DNA of 23,530 nt from JBMYYR01 sp049609625 (GCA_049609625.1 JBMYYR010000030.1:1-23530), one strand, 5' to 3'. Positions 1-6,972 are shown, counted from the stretch's first letter. A program made the numbers and translations. The notes: generated from the sequence alone by a model not told the origin.

Positions 1-170
1 TTCTCACAAATTAGATACATATCTCCATTATTGTCTTCTCCTATTGTTTTTATTTCAACTTCTGGTCCAGAGATTGAATGAGCCCAATCAAAAACAAATT
101 CCTGATCTGTTTGCCCCTTTGCGATACCAAATATAAATAGGAAAATTACTAAGATTTTGTAAGTGCTCAT
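1..170 (-). CDS. Secreted protein, N-terminal fragment (possible SBBP/beta-propeller repeat protein), runs off the left edge
   Basis: Reading the minus strand from the ATG at 170-168 gives 56 uninterrupted residues to the window edge. The first 20 residues (MSTYKILVIFLFIFGIAKGQ) are a clear Sec signal peptide with a GxAKGQ-type cleavage region typical of flavobacterial exported proteins. The mature part begins with an FDWAHSISGPE stretch followed by IGEDNNGDMYLI. That layout resembles the first blade of SBBP-type beta-propeller proteins (W-A-x-x-I-x-G ... D-x-x-G-N-x-Y), which in this phylum often end in a T9SS sorting domain. The family call is inference from one repeat; the reading frame and signal peptide are seen directly. 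A well-matched promoter lies just upstream (251-282), which supports this as a real gene. The 3' end is outside the window, so length and C-terminal domain are unknown. Confidence 0.7.
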   Translation of the reverse strand, partial: MSTYKILVIFLFIFGIAKGQTDQEFVFDWAHSISGPEVEIKTIGEDNNGDMYLICE

Positions 171-250
171 AATGAATGATTTTAAGATTAAACCGTTTGA
201 CCGCTTTGCGCTAGTTGTAAAAGAAGCCGAAAAAATAAGAGAGTACGTCT

Positions 251-282
251 CAAATATACAGAATATCTATGATAAAACCAAA
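251..282 (-). promoter_or_regulatory. Bacteroidota-type promoter for the left-edge secreted protein gene
   Basis: On the minus strand a TTTG -33 box (282-279) is followed after 20 bases by TATATTTG (258-251), an exact match to the Bacteroidota -7 consensus TAnnTTTG. Transcription would begin near 245, giving a leader of about 75 nt before the ATG at 170. The -33 box sits in the A/T arm of the rpsA terminator hairpin, so the two signals physically overlap. Confidence 0.55.
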
Positions 283-315
283 AAAAAGCCTTTGGAAACA
301 TCCAAAGGCTTTTTT
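282..315 (-). terminator. Rho-independent terminator after rpsA
   Basis: A perfect 15-bp inverted repeat (282-296 with 301-315) has the core AGCCTTTGGA/TCCAAAGGCT, A6/T6 flanks and a 4-nt loop. It lies 22 bases past the rpsA stop codon. The A/T flanks make it potentially bidirectional, but rpsA is the only gene ending here. Confidence 0.9.
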
Positions 316-337
316 ATAAATCAAAATGTAAACAAGA

Positions 338-2110
338 TTATTTCTTGTCTTCGTCCATTTTAGTTTTAAGATCTGCCAAAGCTGAAAGGTCACCTAAGGT
401 TGATTTCTCAACTTTAGAAGAAACATTTTTCATGTTGTTTTTAGTAGCTTCTTTAGATTTAACATTCGCTTGGTGTTGCTCTTCTTTGAAGATGTTTGTG
501 TGCGACAATACAATTTTGTAAGAATCTTTGTTGAATTCGATTACTCGGAATTTAACAACTTCTCCTTTTTGTAATTTCGATCCATCTTCTTTCACAGAAT
601 GACGTGACGGACAGAAAGCCGTGATGCCTTCGTCTTCAAACAATACGCTAAGACCTTTGTCTTGCACATCAACAACTTTTCCATCGTGCTCAGAACCTTC
701 ACCAAAGATAGTTACATAAGCTTCCCATGGATTTTCTTTAGTTTGTTTGTGTCCAAGGCTCAAACGACGGTTTTCAACGTCTACTTCAAGAACTTTTACT
801 TCAAGAATATCATCAATTTTACAGAAATCTGATGGATGCTTGATTTTAGTTGTCCAAGACAGGTCAGAAATATGGATTAGTCCATCAACACCTTCTTCTA
901 GCTCTAAGAACAAGCCGAAGTTAGTGAAGTTTCTTACTTTTCCTTTTACCAAAGTACCAGCTGGGTATTTTGTTGCGATGTCCGACCATGGATCTGGAGT
1001 CAATTGCTTGATTCCTAAAGACATTTTACGGTCGTCGCGGTTCAAGGTCAGGATTACACATTCTACTTCGTCTCCAACTTTTACAAAGTCACCAGCCGAA
1101 CGTAAGTGTGTTGCCCAAGACATTTCAGAAACGTGTACAAGACCTTCAACACCAGGAAGAATTTCTACAAATGCACCGTAATCTGCCAATACAACAACTT
1201 TACCTTTTACTTTATCTCCAACATTTGCTTCTTCCGTAAGGGCATCCCATGGGTGAGCAGAAAGTTGTTTGATACCTAATTGAATTCTAGTTTTAGCTTC
1301 GTCAAAATCAAGGATTACAACATTGATTTTTTGGTCAAGCTCAACGATTTCAGATGGGTGGTTGATTCTAGACCAAGACAGGTCAGTAATGTGAATCAAT
1401 CCATCAATTCCACCAAGGTCAACAAATACACCATAAGATGTAATGTTTTTCACGATACCTTCAAGTACTTGTCCTTTTTCAAGTCCAGAAATAATTTCTT
1501 TCTTTTGTTGCTCAAGGTCAGCCTCAATAAGTGCTTTGTGAGATACAACAACGTTTTTGAATTCGTGATTGATTTTTACAACCTTAAATTCCATTGTTTT
1601 ACCAACATAAGCATCGTAATCGCGAATTGGTTTCACATCGATTTGCGATCCTGGAAGGAAAGCTTCGATTCCAAATACATCGACAATCATACCACCTTTA
1701 GTTCTGCATTTTACAAAACCTTGGATAGTGTTTTCTTCGTCGTGTGCTTTGTTCACGTTGTCCCAAGAGCGGATAGCTCTTGCTTTTTTGTGCGAAAGAA
1801 TTAGCGCGCCGTATTTATCTTCTCTTTGGTCGATAATGACTTCTACGTCGTCTCCAACTTTCAATTCTGGAAGGTAACGAAATTCATTTAATGAAATCAC
1901 ACCTTCAGATTTTGCGCCTATATCGATGATAGCTTCACGATCGGCTAATGAAGTTACTTTACCTGTAAGTACAGCATCTTCATTTAGTGAGTTTAATGTG
2001 GCTTCATACATTGAAGTCATTTCCTCTGTAGCTGCATTGTCATAAACTTGACCAGACTCAAATTTTTCCCAGTCGAAGTTTTCTAATGCGTTATTTGTCT
2101 CTTCTGACAT
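338..2110 (-). CDS. rpsA: 30S ribosomal protein S1
   Basis: This is an RNA-binding ribosomal protein that brings mRNA to the 30S subunit. From the ATG at 2110 the product is 590 aa with six S1/OB-fold repeats at about residues 48-108, 128-193, 215-283, 300-369, 387-456 and 475-539. Repeats 3-5 carry the classic G-x-F-V/L ... GL[IV]H[IV]S/T-[DE][LM]SW signature. Repeats 1 and 2 are divergent, as expected for the ribosome-binding end of S1. Residues 540-590 are a lysine-rich charged tail. The frame stays open to a TTG at 2140, but the ATG at 2110 gives the usual acidic start (MSEETNN) and is preferred. The gene is monocistronic: its own promoter (2231-2259) lies upstream and a strong hairpin follows the stop. 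It is transcribed divergently from acn. Confidence 0.96.
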   Translation of the reverse strand: MSEETNNALENFDWEKFESGQVYDNAATEEMTSMYEATLNSLNEDAVLTGKVTSLADREAIIDIGAKSEGVISLNEFRYLPELKVGDDVEVIIDQREDKYGALILSHKKARAIRSWDNVNKAHDEENTIQGFVKCRTKGGMIVDVFGIEAFLPGSQIDVKPIRDYDAYVGKTMEFKVVKINHEFKNVVVSHKALIEADLEQQKKEIISGLEKGQVLEGIVKNITSYGVFVDLGGIDGLIHITDLSWSRINHPSEIVELDQKINVVILDFDEAKTRIQLGIKQLSAHPWDALTEEANVGDKVKGKVVVLADYGAFVEILPGVEGLVHVSEMSWATHLRSAGDFVKVGDEVECVILTLNRDDRKMSLGIKQLTPDPWSDIATKYPAGTLVKGKVRNFTNFGLFLELEEGVDGLIHISDLSWTTKIKHPSDFCKIDDILEVKVLEVDVENRRLSLGHKQTKENPWEAYVTIFGEGSEHDGKVVDVQDKGLSVLFEDEGITAFCPSRHSVKEDGSKLQKGEVVKFRVIEFNKDSYKIVLSHTNIFKEEQHQANVKSKEATKNNMKNVSSKVEKSTLGDLSALADLKTKMDEDKK

Positions 2111-2176
2111 AATAATAGTTTGATTATCACAACATTGCAAAGTTCCCTAAGGTAAGAATATGAAGTTCTAATCGAT

Positions 2177-2192
2177 GTTTAATAGGTTAAAC
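2177..2192 (-). other. Inverted repeat in the rpsA 5' leader
   Basis: The rpsA leader predicted from the promoter at 2231-2259 is about 115 nt long (roughly 2225 to 2111). It contains a perfect 6-bp stem with a 4-nt loop (GTTTAA, 4 nt, TTAAAC) at 2177-2192. A second small palindromic element (CCTAAGG) lies near 2146-2152. The hairpin is AT-rich and may be weak. A regulatory role in S1 autoregulation is only a possibility. The rest of the 387-base gap 2111-2497 holds the rpsA and acn promoters and no credible ORF. Confidence 0.35.
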
Positions 2193-2230
2193 AAGAGGCT
2201 TTTACTTTGCTTATTCTTCTAAAAGCTCGG

Positions 2231-2259
2231 CAAAATTACAATTTTATTCTGAATTTCAA
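2231..2259 (-). promoter_or_regulatory. rpsA promoter
   Basis: On the minus strand TTG (2259-2257) is followed after 18 bases by TAATTTTG (2238-2231), an exact match to the Bacteroidota -7 element TAnnTTTG. The predicted start near 2225 leaves a leader of about 115 nt, long for this group. Confidence 0.6.
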
Positions 2260-2409
2260 GTGTTTTTGTGTGATGATTTTTTTTAGAAATTTTGATGTTG
2301 TTTCTCAATTTTAATCAGGATGACATTCTCAGACTCAATGAGTTTAAACTTAATTCAGACTACAGTAATTAGCGCCAATGGGTTTAGTGAAATTATCCTC
2401 AATCAAAAA

Positions 2410-2440
2410 TTTGAAATCAGCTATAAAAATTGTAGTTTTG
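2410..2440 (+). promoter_or_regulatory. acn promoter
   Basis: TTTG at 2410-2413 is followed after 19 bases by TAGTTTTG at 2433-2440. Both boxes match the Bacteroidota consensus with optimal spacing. Transcription would start near 2447, about 50 nt before the acn ATG. There is no Shine-Dalgarno sequence in that leader, as is usual in this phylum. Confidence 0.65.
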
Positions 2441-2497
2441 CACTTCTTTGAAAATACAACTAAAATCTAATCAACATAATCTCATTAACCTCACATT

Positions 2498-4759
2498 ATG
2501 GCATTTGACATCAATATGATTAAGGACGTTTATTCAAAACTTCCTCAAAACATCGAAAAAGCAAGAGCATTAACAGGAAAACCATTGAGTTTATCCGAAA
2601 AAATACTTTATAATCACCTTTGGATGTCTTCGGACAAAGCCTTTACAAGAGGTGCGGATTATGTAGATTTTGCACCCGATCGTATTGCCTGTCAAGATGC
2701 AACGGCTCAAATGGCTTTATTGCAGTTTATGCAAGCCGGAAAATCTAAAGTTGCTGTGCCAACTACAGTACATTGTGATCATTTGATTCAAGCTCAGATA
2801 GGAGCGGATAAAGATTTGCAAAATGCTATAAATCAATCTTCTGAGGTGTTTAATTTTTTAGAATCTGTATCGAATAAATATGGTATCGGATTCTGGAAAC
2901 CAGGTGCAGGAATTATTCATCAAGTTGTATTAGAAAACTATGCTTTTCCTGGTGGAATGATGATCGGAACAGATTCTCATACCGTAAATGCCGGTGGACT
3001 AGGAATGGTTGCCATTGGTGTTGGTGGAGCTGATGCTGTGGATGTTATGGCTGGAATGCCTTGGGAATTGAAGTTTCCAAAGCTTATTGGTGTTAAACTA
3101 ACAGGGAAACTTTCAGGCTGGACAGCACCAAAAGATGTTATTTTGAAAGTTGCTGGAATTGTTTCGGCAAAAGGTGGAACTGGAGCTATCGTTGAATATT
3201 TCGGAGAAGGCGCTAAAGCAATTTCGTGTACCGGAAAAGGAACCATTTGTAATATGGGAGCCGAAATTGGCGCAACCACATCAACTTTTGGTTATGATGA
3301 GTCGATGGAACGCTATTTGAGAGCAACGGATAGAAGCGATATTGCCGATGCTGCCAATCAGGTAAAAGAACATTTGACTGGTGATGACGAAGTGTATGCT
3401 AACCCAGAACAGTACTTCGATCAAGTTATCGAAATTGATTTATCGACTTTAAAACCACACCTAAACGGACCTTTTACTCCAGATTTAGCCACAGTTGTAG
3501 GTACAGATATGGAAGAGAAAGCGACTAAAAACGGTTGGCCTCTAAAAGTAGATTGGGGATTAATCGGATCTTGTACCAACTCATCTTATGAAGATTTATC
3601 ACGTGCTGCCTCTGTTGCCAAACAAGCGGTAGACAAAGGTTTGGTTGCTAAAGCTGAATTTGGAATCAATCCAGGTTCTGAGCAAGTGCGTTATACCGCA
3701 GAACGCGATGGTTTATTAAGTATTTTTGAGGCTTTAGACGCTAAAATTTTCACAAACGCTTGTGGCCCTTGTATTGGTCAGTGGGCAAGAAAAGATGCCG
3801 ACAAGCAAGAAAAGAATTCTATTGTACATTCATTCAATAGAAACTTTGCCAAAAGAGCAGATGGAAATCCGAACACACACGCTTTTGTGGCTTCACCAGA
3901 AATGGTTGCCGCTATTGCAATTTCAGGTCGTTTAGATTTTAATCCGATGACTGACACTTTGAAAAATGCAGCTGGCGAAGAGGTAAAATTCGACGAGCCA
4001 ACAGGAGAGGAATTGCCACCAAAAGGTTTCGATGTTGAAGATCCAGGTTTTCAAGCACCAATCGAAGATGGTTCTTCGGTGAATGTTGTGGTGAATCCAG
4101 AATCGGAAAGATTACAACTGTTAGAGCCTTTCAAACCTCTTGGAAAAGAGATAAATGGAGCTAAATTATTGATTAAAGCACATGGAAAATGTACTACAGA
4201 CCACATTTCGATGGCTGGGCCTTGGTTGCGTTTCCGTGGACATTTAGATAATATTTCTAACAACTGTTTAATTGGAGCGGTGAACGCCTTTACAATGAAA
4301 ACAGACTCAGTTAAGAATCAATTAACTGGAGAATATGGTGCAGTGCCTGCAACACAAAGAGCCTATAAAGCAGCAAACATCAAAACGATTGTTGTGGGAG
4401 ATCATAACTACGGCGAAGGTTCGTCAAGAGAGCATGCAGCGATGGAGCCACGACATCTTGGTGTAGCGGCGGTTTTAGTAAAATCTTTTGCTCGAATCCA
4501 CGAAACAAACTTGAAAAAACAAGGTATGTTAGGTTTGACGTTTGTGAATGAGTCAGATTATGATAAAATTCAAGAAAATGATACCTTTAATTTTATTGAT
4601 TTACATGAATTTGCACCTAAAAAACCATTAACCTTAGAAGTTGTTCATGAAGATGGATCTAAAGATTTAATTATGATGAATCACACCTATAATGCTCAAC
4701 AAATTGAGTGGTACGAGTATGGTTCTGCTTTAAATAAGATTAAAGAAGACAACAAATAA
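2498..4759 (+). CDS. acn: Aconitate hydratase (mitochondrial-type aconitase)
   Basis: This is a TCA-cycle enzyme that interconverts citrate and isocitrate through a [4Fe-4S] cluster in the cytoplasm. The 753-aa product has the three cluster cysteines: C359 in GSCTNSS (357-363) and C422/C425 in ACGPCIGQW. It also has the substrate-site segments QDATAQM (66-72), HCDHLI (92-97) and TDSHT (158-162). The C-terminal swivel domain has GEGSSREHAA (639-648). Length and motif layout match the mitochondrial Aco2-like family found in Bacteroidota rather than AcnB (swivel domain first) or the longer AcnA/IRP1 type. The start follows a well-matched promoter by about 50 nt. ribH begins 31 bases after the stop on the same strand with no terminator between them, so the two are probably cotranscribed. 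The motifs are seen; cotranscription is inferred. Confidence 0.96.
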   Translation: MAFDINMIKDVYSKLPQNIEKARALTGKPLSLSEKILYNHLWMSSDKAFTRGADYVDFAPDRIACQDATAQMALLQFMQAGKSKVAVPTTVHCDHLIQAQIGADKDLQNAINQSSEVFNFLESVSNKYGIGFWKPGAGIIHQVVLENYAFPGGMMIGTDSHTVNAGGLGMVAIGVGGADAVDVMAGMPWELKFPKLIGVKLTGKLSGWTAPKDVILKVAGIVSAKGGTGAIVEYFGEGAKAISCTGKGTICNMGAEIGATTSTFGYDESMERYLRATDRSDIADAANQVKEHLTGDDEVYANPEQYFDQVIEIDLSTLKPHLNGPFTPDLATVVGTDMEEKATKNGWPLKVDWGLIGSCTNSSYEDLSRAASVAKQAVDKGLVAKAEFGINPGSEQVRYTAERDGLLSIFEALDAKIFTNACGPCIGQWARKDADKQEKNSIVHSFNRNFAKRADGNPNTHAFVASPEMVAAIAISGRLDFNPMTDTLKNAAGEEVKFDEPTGEELPPKGFDVEDPGFQAPIEDGSSVNVVVNPESERLQLLEPFKPLGKEINGAKLLIKAHGKCTTDHISMAGPWLRFRGHLDNISNNCLIGAVNAFTMKTDSVKNQLTGEYGAVPATQRAYKAANIKTIVVGDHNYGEGSSREHAAMEPRHLGVAAVLVKSFARIHETNLKKQGMLGLTFVNESDYDKIQENDTFNFIDLHEFAPKKPLTLEVVHEDGSKDLIMMNHTYNAQQIEWYEYGSALNKIKEDNK

Positions 4760-4790
4760 CAGCATTAGCAACAGCTTAAAACATCACATT

Positions 4791-5312
4791 ATGTCGAGTC
4801 AAAATTTATCAAACTATAATCAAGATACGGTGCCAAATGGTAGCGGATTGAAAATTGGTTTAGTGGTTTCGGAATGGAATGAGGACATCACCGAAAATTT
4901 ATTTTTGGGTGCTCAAGAAACCTTGATTGAAAATGGGGTAGAGCCAACTGACATTTTGAGGTTGAACGTCCCAGGAAGCTTTGAGTTAGTTTATGGCTCA
5001 AAATTGCTGATTCAAACTACAGATGTTGACGTTATTATTGCCTTAGGTTCGGTTGTTCGTGGCGAAACACCACATTTCGATTTTGTTTGTCAGGCAACAG
5101 CTTCTGGTATCAAAGATTTGAATGTAAATTTTGAAACACCCGTTATTTTCGGACTTTTAACCGATGATTCGTACGCTCAGGCAGAAGCCAGATCTGGTGG
5201 AGATAAAGGAAACAAAGGGGTTGAATGTGCTGTAGCAGCTCTGAAAATGGCTACTTTAAGTCAAATCATGATTGACGATATTGATGACGACATTGATTTT
5301 GATGAACTTTAA
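4791..5312 (+). CDS. ribH: 6,7-dimethyl-8-ribityllumazine synthase
   Basis: This enzyme catalyses the penultimate step of riboflavin synthesis. It condenses 5-amino-6-ribitylamino-uracil with 3,4-dihydroxy-2-butanone 4-phosphate. The 173-aa product carries the family blocks in order: VVSEWN (25-30, ribityl-pyrimidine pocket), VPGSFEL (60-66), ALGSVVRGETPHFDFV (84-99, with the catalytic histidine at 95) and PVIFGLLTDD with downstream NKGVECAVAALKM (117-153). The protein extends beyond the usual end of the family with an acidic tail of alternating I/D/F residues (about 159-173) that is not part of the known active site. It lies 31 bases after acn and is followed by a strong terminator at 5333-5363, so it is probably the last gene of an acn-ribH unit. 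The enzyme assignment is secure; the role of the tail is unknown. Confidence 0.96.
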   Translation: MSSQNLSNYNQDTVPNGSGLKIGLVVSEWNEDITENLFLGAQETLIENGVEPTDILRLNVPGSFELVYGSKLLIQTTDVDVIIALGSVVRGETPHFDFVCQATASGIKDLNVNFETPVIFGLLTDDSYAQAEARSGGDKGNKGVECAVAALKMATLSQIMIDDIDDDIDFDEL

Positions 5313-5332
5313 AATCGAGAAATTATAACACG

Positions 5333-5363
5333 AATGGGTATTTGAAAAAATACCCATTTTTTT
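5333..5363 (+). terminator. Rho-independent terminator after ribH
   Basis: A perfect 11-bp stem (AATGGGTATTT at 5333-5343 with its complement at 5348-5358), a GAAA tetraloop and a run of T residues through 5363. It lies 20 bases after the ribH stop and ends 15 bases before the phnA start codon. Confidence 0.88.
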
Positions 5364-5378
5364 ATACAAGAAAATACT

Positions 5379-5942
5379 ATGAGTTTATTACAAGACCTCG
5401 AAAATCGATCAAAAGGACAATGCGAATTATGTACATCAACAACAGATGTTCAGGCCTTTTTGATTGCACCAAGAACAGAAGAGATTGCCGAAAATCAAGT
5501 AGCTTTGTGCTCGATTTGTTATTCAGAACAAGACAACGAAAGCTTAAACGATCAACATTTCCGTTGCTTGAACGACAGTATGTGGAGCGAACATACGCCA
5601 GTAAAAGTATTGTCTTTTAGATTGTTAGATCGATTAAAATCTAAGGATTGGGCTCAAAATTTGTTGGATATGATCTATCTGGAAGAGCAAGAAAGAGAAT
5701 GGGCAGAATGGAAGCCAGCTCAAGAAATCATACATTTAGATTGTAACGGGCAGCGTTTGGAAGCTGGAGATTCGGTAACGTTGATTAAAGACTTACATGT
5801 TAAGGGTTCTAGTCTGAAAGCCAAACAAGGTACGCATGTAAGGCGAATCCGATTAGATCACGAAAATCCGAATCATATAGAAGGGAAAGTAGAAGGTCAA
5901 AACATTGTAATTTTGACTCAGTATGTTAAGAAATCAAAGTAG
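5379..5942 (+). CDS. phnA: PhnA family zinc-ribbon protein
   Basis: The 187-aa protein has two recognisable parts. The N-terminus has a zinc ribbon with CxxC pairs at C15/C18 and C44/C47. The C-terminal PhnA domain (about 120-187) is a small beta-barrel with the signature GDSVTLIKDLHVKGSS, a KAKQGT turn and an IVILTQYVKK end. A long acidic linker (about 95-118) sits between them. PhnA proteins were named after the E. coli phosphonate region, but that gene is not required for phosphonate use and the function is not established. No phosphonate genes are nearby, which also argues against that role. The ATG is only 15 bases after the ribH terminator and no promoter of its own was seen, so it may depend on readthrough. 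The 3' end overlaps the convergent small lipoprotein gene by 17 bp. Confidence 0.88.
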   Translation: MSLLQDLENRSKGQCELCTSTTDVQAFLIAPRTEEIAENQVALCSICYSEQDNESLNDQHFRCLNDSMWSEHTPVKVLSFRLLDRLKSKDWAQNLLDMIYLEEQEREWAEWKPAQEIIHLDCNGQRLEAGDSVTLIKDLHVKGSSLKAKQGTHVRRIRLDHENPNHIEGKVEGQNIVILTQYVKKSK

Positions 5943-6132
5943 GCTGTTTAGCACATTGAAATTGTTCTAATTCTAAATGTTGATTTAGTTTCTCGACATC
6001 AATACTCGAATGTTTAGGACATTGAGGAGCTCTTCTGTGATTTACTTTTCCGCTTGAACAAGAAGTAAAAACGAAAAGCATTAATCCGATTAAGAAAAGA
6101 CAGATTTTAGAGGATTGAAATTTTGATTTCAT
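5926..6132 (-). CDS. Small putative lipoprotein, function unknown
   Basis: A 68-aa ORF from an ATG at 6132. It has a basic N-terminus, a hydrophobic stretch (about residues 10-22) and a plausible lipobox FTSC with the lipidated cysteine at 25. The mature part would be only 44 residues: SSG, a basic stretch, a CPKH motif and another cysteine near the C-terminus. I do not recognise the family; short cysteine-containing lipoproteins of this kind are common in flavobacteria. It is convergent with phnA and overlaps its last 17 bases. It lies 72 bases downstream of the larger HMA lipoprotein gene on the same strand, separated by a strong terminator, and no clear promoter was seen in that gap. The signal peptide and lipobox are the main evidence that it is a real gene. 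Confidence 0.6.
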   Translation of the reverse strand: MKSKFQSSKICLFLIGLMLFVFTSCSSGKVNHRRAPQCPKHSSIDVEKLNQHLELEQFQCAKQPTLIS

Positions 6133-6150
6133 ATCTTAATTTTGAGTAAT

Positions 6151-6180
6151 AAAAAAGGCAGTTGAAAAACTGCCTTTTTT
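6151..6180 (-). terminator. Rho-independent terminator after the HMA-domain lipoprotein gene
   Basis: A perfect 13-bp inverted repeat (6151-6163 with 6168-6180), core GGCAGTT/AACTGCC, with A6 and T6 flanks and a 4-nt loop. It begins 24 bases past the stop of the minus-strand gene. The symmetric A/T flanks make it potentially bidirectional. Confidence 0.88.
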
Positions 6181-6204
6181 AGTCATTAATAATCTTAAAA
6201 AGAA

Positions 6205-6972
6205 TTAGTTAGATCCTTTTAGTTTGTCAATTTCAGTGTTGACCGCTTTTTTAGTGTCATTTACTGTGTTCTTAACTTTGGCAGCACCTCTAGAGGCAGA
6301 TTTAGTTGCTTTTTGTGTTGTGCGAATCACTTTACCTTCAGTGCTTTTTATAGCGTCTTTTGCTGTTTTTTCAACTTTTGTAGTCGTTGAATTTAATTTT
6401 CCAGCGGCTTTAGAAGCTGTAGATTTAGCGTCTTGCTTTGTTCTTATAATAACATCCTCAGTTGATTTCTTTGCTGTATTTACAGCATTTTGAGTTGCTT
6501 TCTTTGCAGTCTTCACAGCGTTGTTGCTTACTTTTTTTGCTTTTTTGGCCAAACAACAAGGTTTGGTACAGTCTGCAGGACAAGCTTCTTTTGTACAACA
6601 CGCTTTTTCACAGTCTTTTGGACACTGGTGAGCACTTACAGCAGGAGTATAAGCTCCATCTTTGTAGTCAGCCACAAGTTTCATTAGTTTTTCTTCCGAA
6701 GTAACTGATTTATCATAATTGATAAATGCAGCTTTTTTCTCAAAATCAACTTCGGCAGAGCTTACGCCTTCTGCTTCAGACAACATCTGCTCGATAGGTT
6801 TTGCGCATCCATCTGGGCAAGTCATGCCATCGATGTCTAATCGAAGAAAAGCAGCATTTTCAGCTGAAACTTCTGTTTTTGTTGTTTTTGCTCCTTCCCC
6901 ATCGCATGAAACGGTGGTCATCACAAGTCCAATCAATGAACTGGCAACTAAGATAAGTAGGTTTTTTTTCAT
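6205..6972 (-). CDS. Putative lipoprotein: HMA domain, duplicated cysteine motif and 11-residue-repeat helical tail
   Basis: A 255-aa exported protein in four parts. (1) Residues 1-23 are a signal peptide ending TVSC, a slightly atypical lipobox that would anchor the protein in the envelope at C23. (2) Residues about 43-112 resemble a heavy-metal-associated (HMA) domain: LRLDIDGMTC, an amphipathic helix, SSAEVDFEKKAAFINYD. The metal loop is GMTCPDGC, with three residues between the cysteines (C52, C56) instead of the usual two. (3) Residues 117-140 hold eight cysteines in two near-identical units, CPKDCEKACC and CPADCTKPCC. (4) Residues 151-249 are a K/A/T-rich tail that falls into nine consecutive 11-residue units (for example NAVKTAKKATQ, then NAVNTAKKSTE), like group 3 LEA or apolipoprotein-type amphipathic helices. 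A role in periplasmic or outer-membrane metal or thiol handling is inference. The gene has its own -7 element (6999-7006) and terminator. Confidence 0.8.
   Translation of the reverse strand: MKKNLLILVASSLIGLVMTTVSCDGEGAKTTKTEVSAENAAFLRLDIDGMTCPDGCAKPIEQMLSEAEGVSSAEVDFEKKAAFINYDKSVTSEEKLMKLVADYKDGAYTPAVSAHQCPKDCEKACCTKEACPADCTKPCCLAKKAKKVSNNAVKTAKKATQNAVNTAKKSTEDVIIRTKQDAKSTASKAAGKLNSTTTKVEKTAKDAIKSTEGKVIRTTQKATKSASRGAAKVKNTVNDTKKAVNTEIDKLKGSN

Noticed and set aside
163..363. 66-aa plus-strand ORF across the gap left of rpsA
   Set aside because: It starts at a GTG inside the opposite-strand signal peptide, runs through the rpsA terminator hairpin and ends in rpsA. It has no recognisable protein features.
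747..1804. Two plus-strand ORFs (144 and 174 aa) antisense to rpsA
   Set aside because: They are shadows of the repeated S1 domains. Their compositions (S/T/P-rich, F/N-rich) follow from reverse-complementing rpsA codons.
5342..5620. 92-aa plus-strand ORF overlapping phnA in another frame
   Set aside because: It begins inside the ribH terminator and overlaps the well-supported PhnA zinc-ribbon frame. Its sequence is basic and featureless.
5379..5942. PhnA as evidence of a phosphonate utilisation operon
   Set aside because: No C-P lyase, phosphonatase or phosphonate transporter genes are nearby, and PhnA family proteins are not tied to phosphonate breakdown.
6555..6624. Cysteine-rich segment considered as a ferredoxin-like 2x[4Fe-4S] domain
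   Set aside because: The spacing is C-x3-C-x3-C-C repeated, not the CxxCxxCxxxCP pattern of bacterial ferredoxins, and it sits in an exported lipoprotein.
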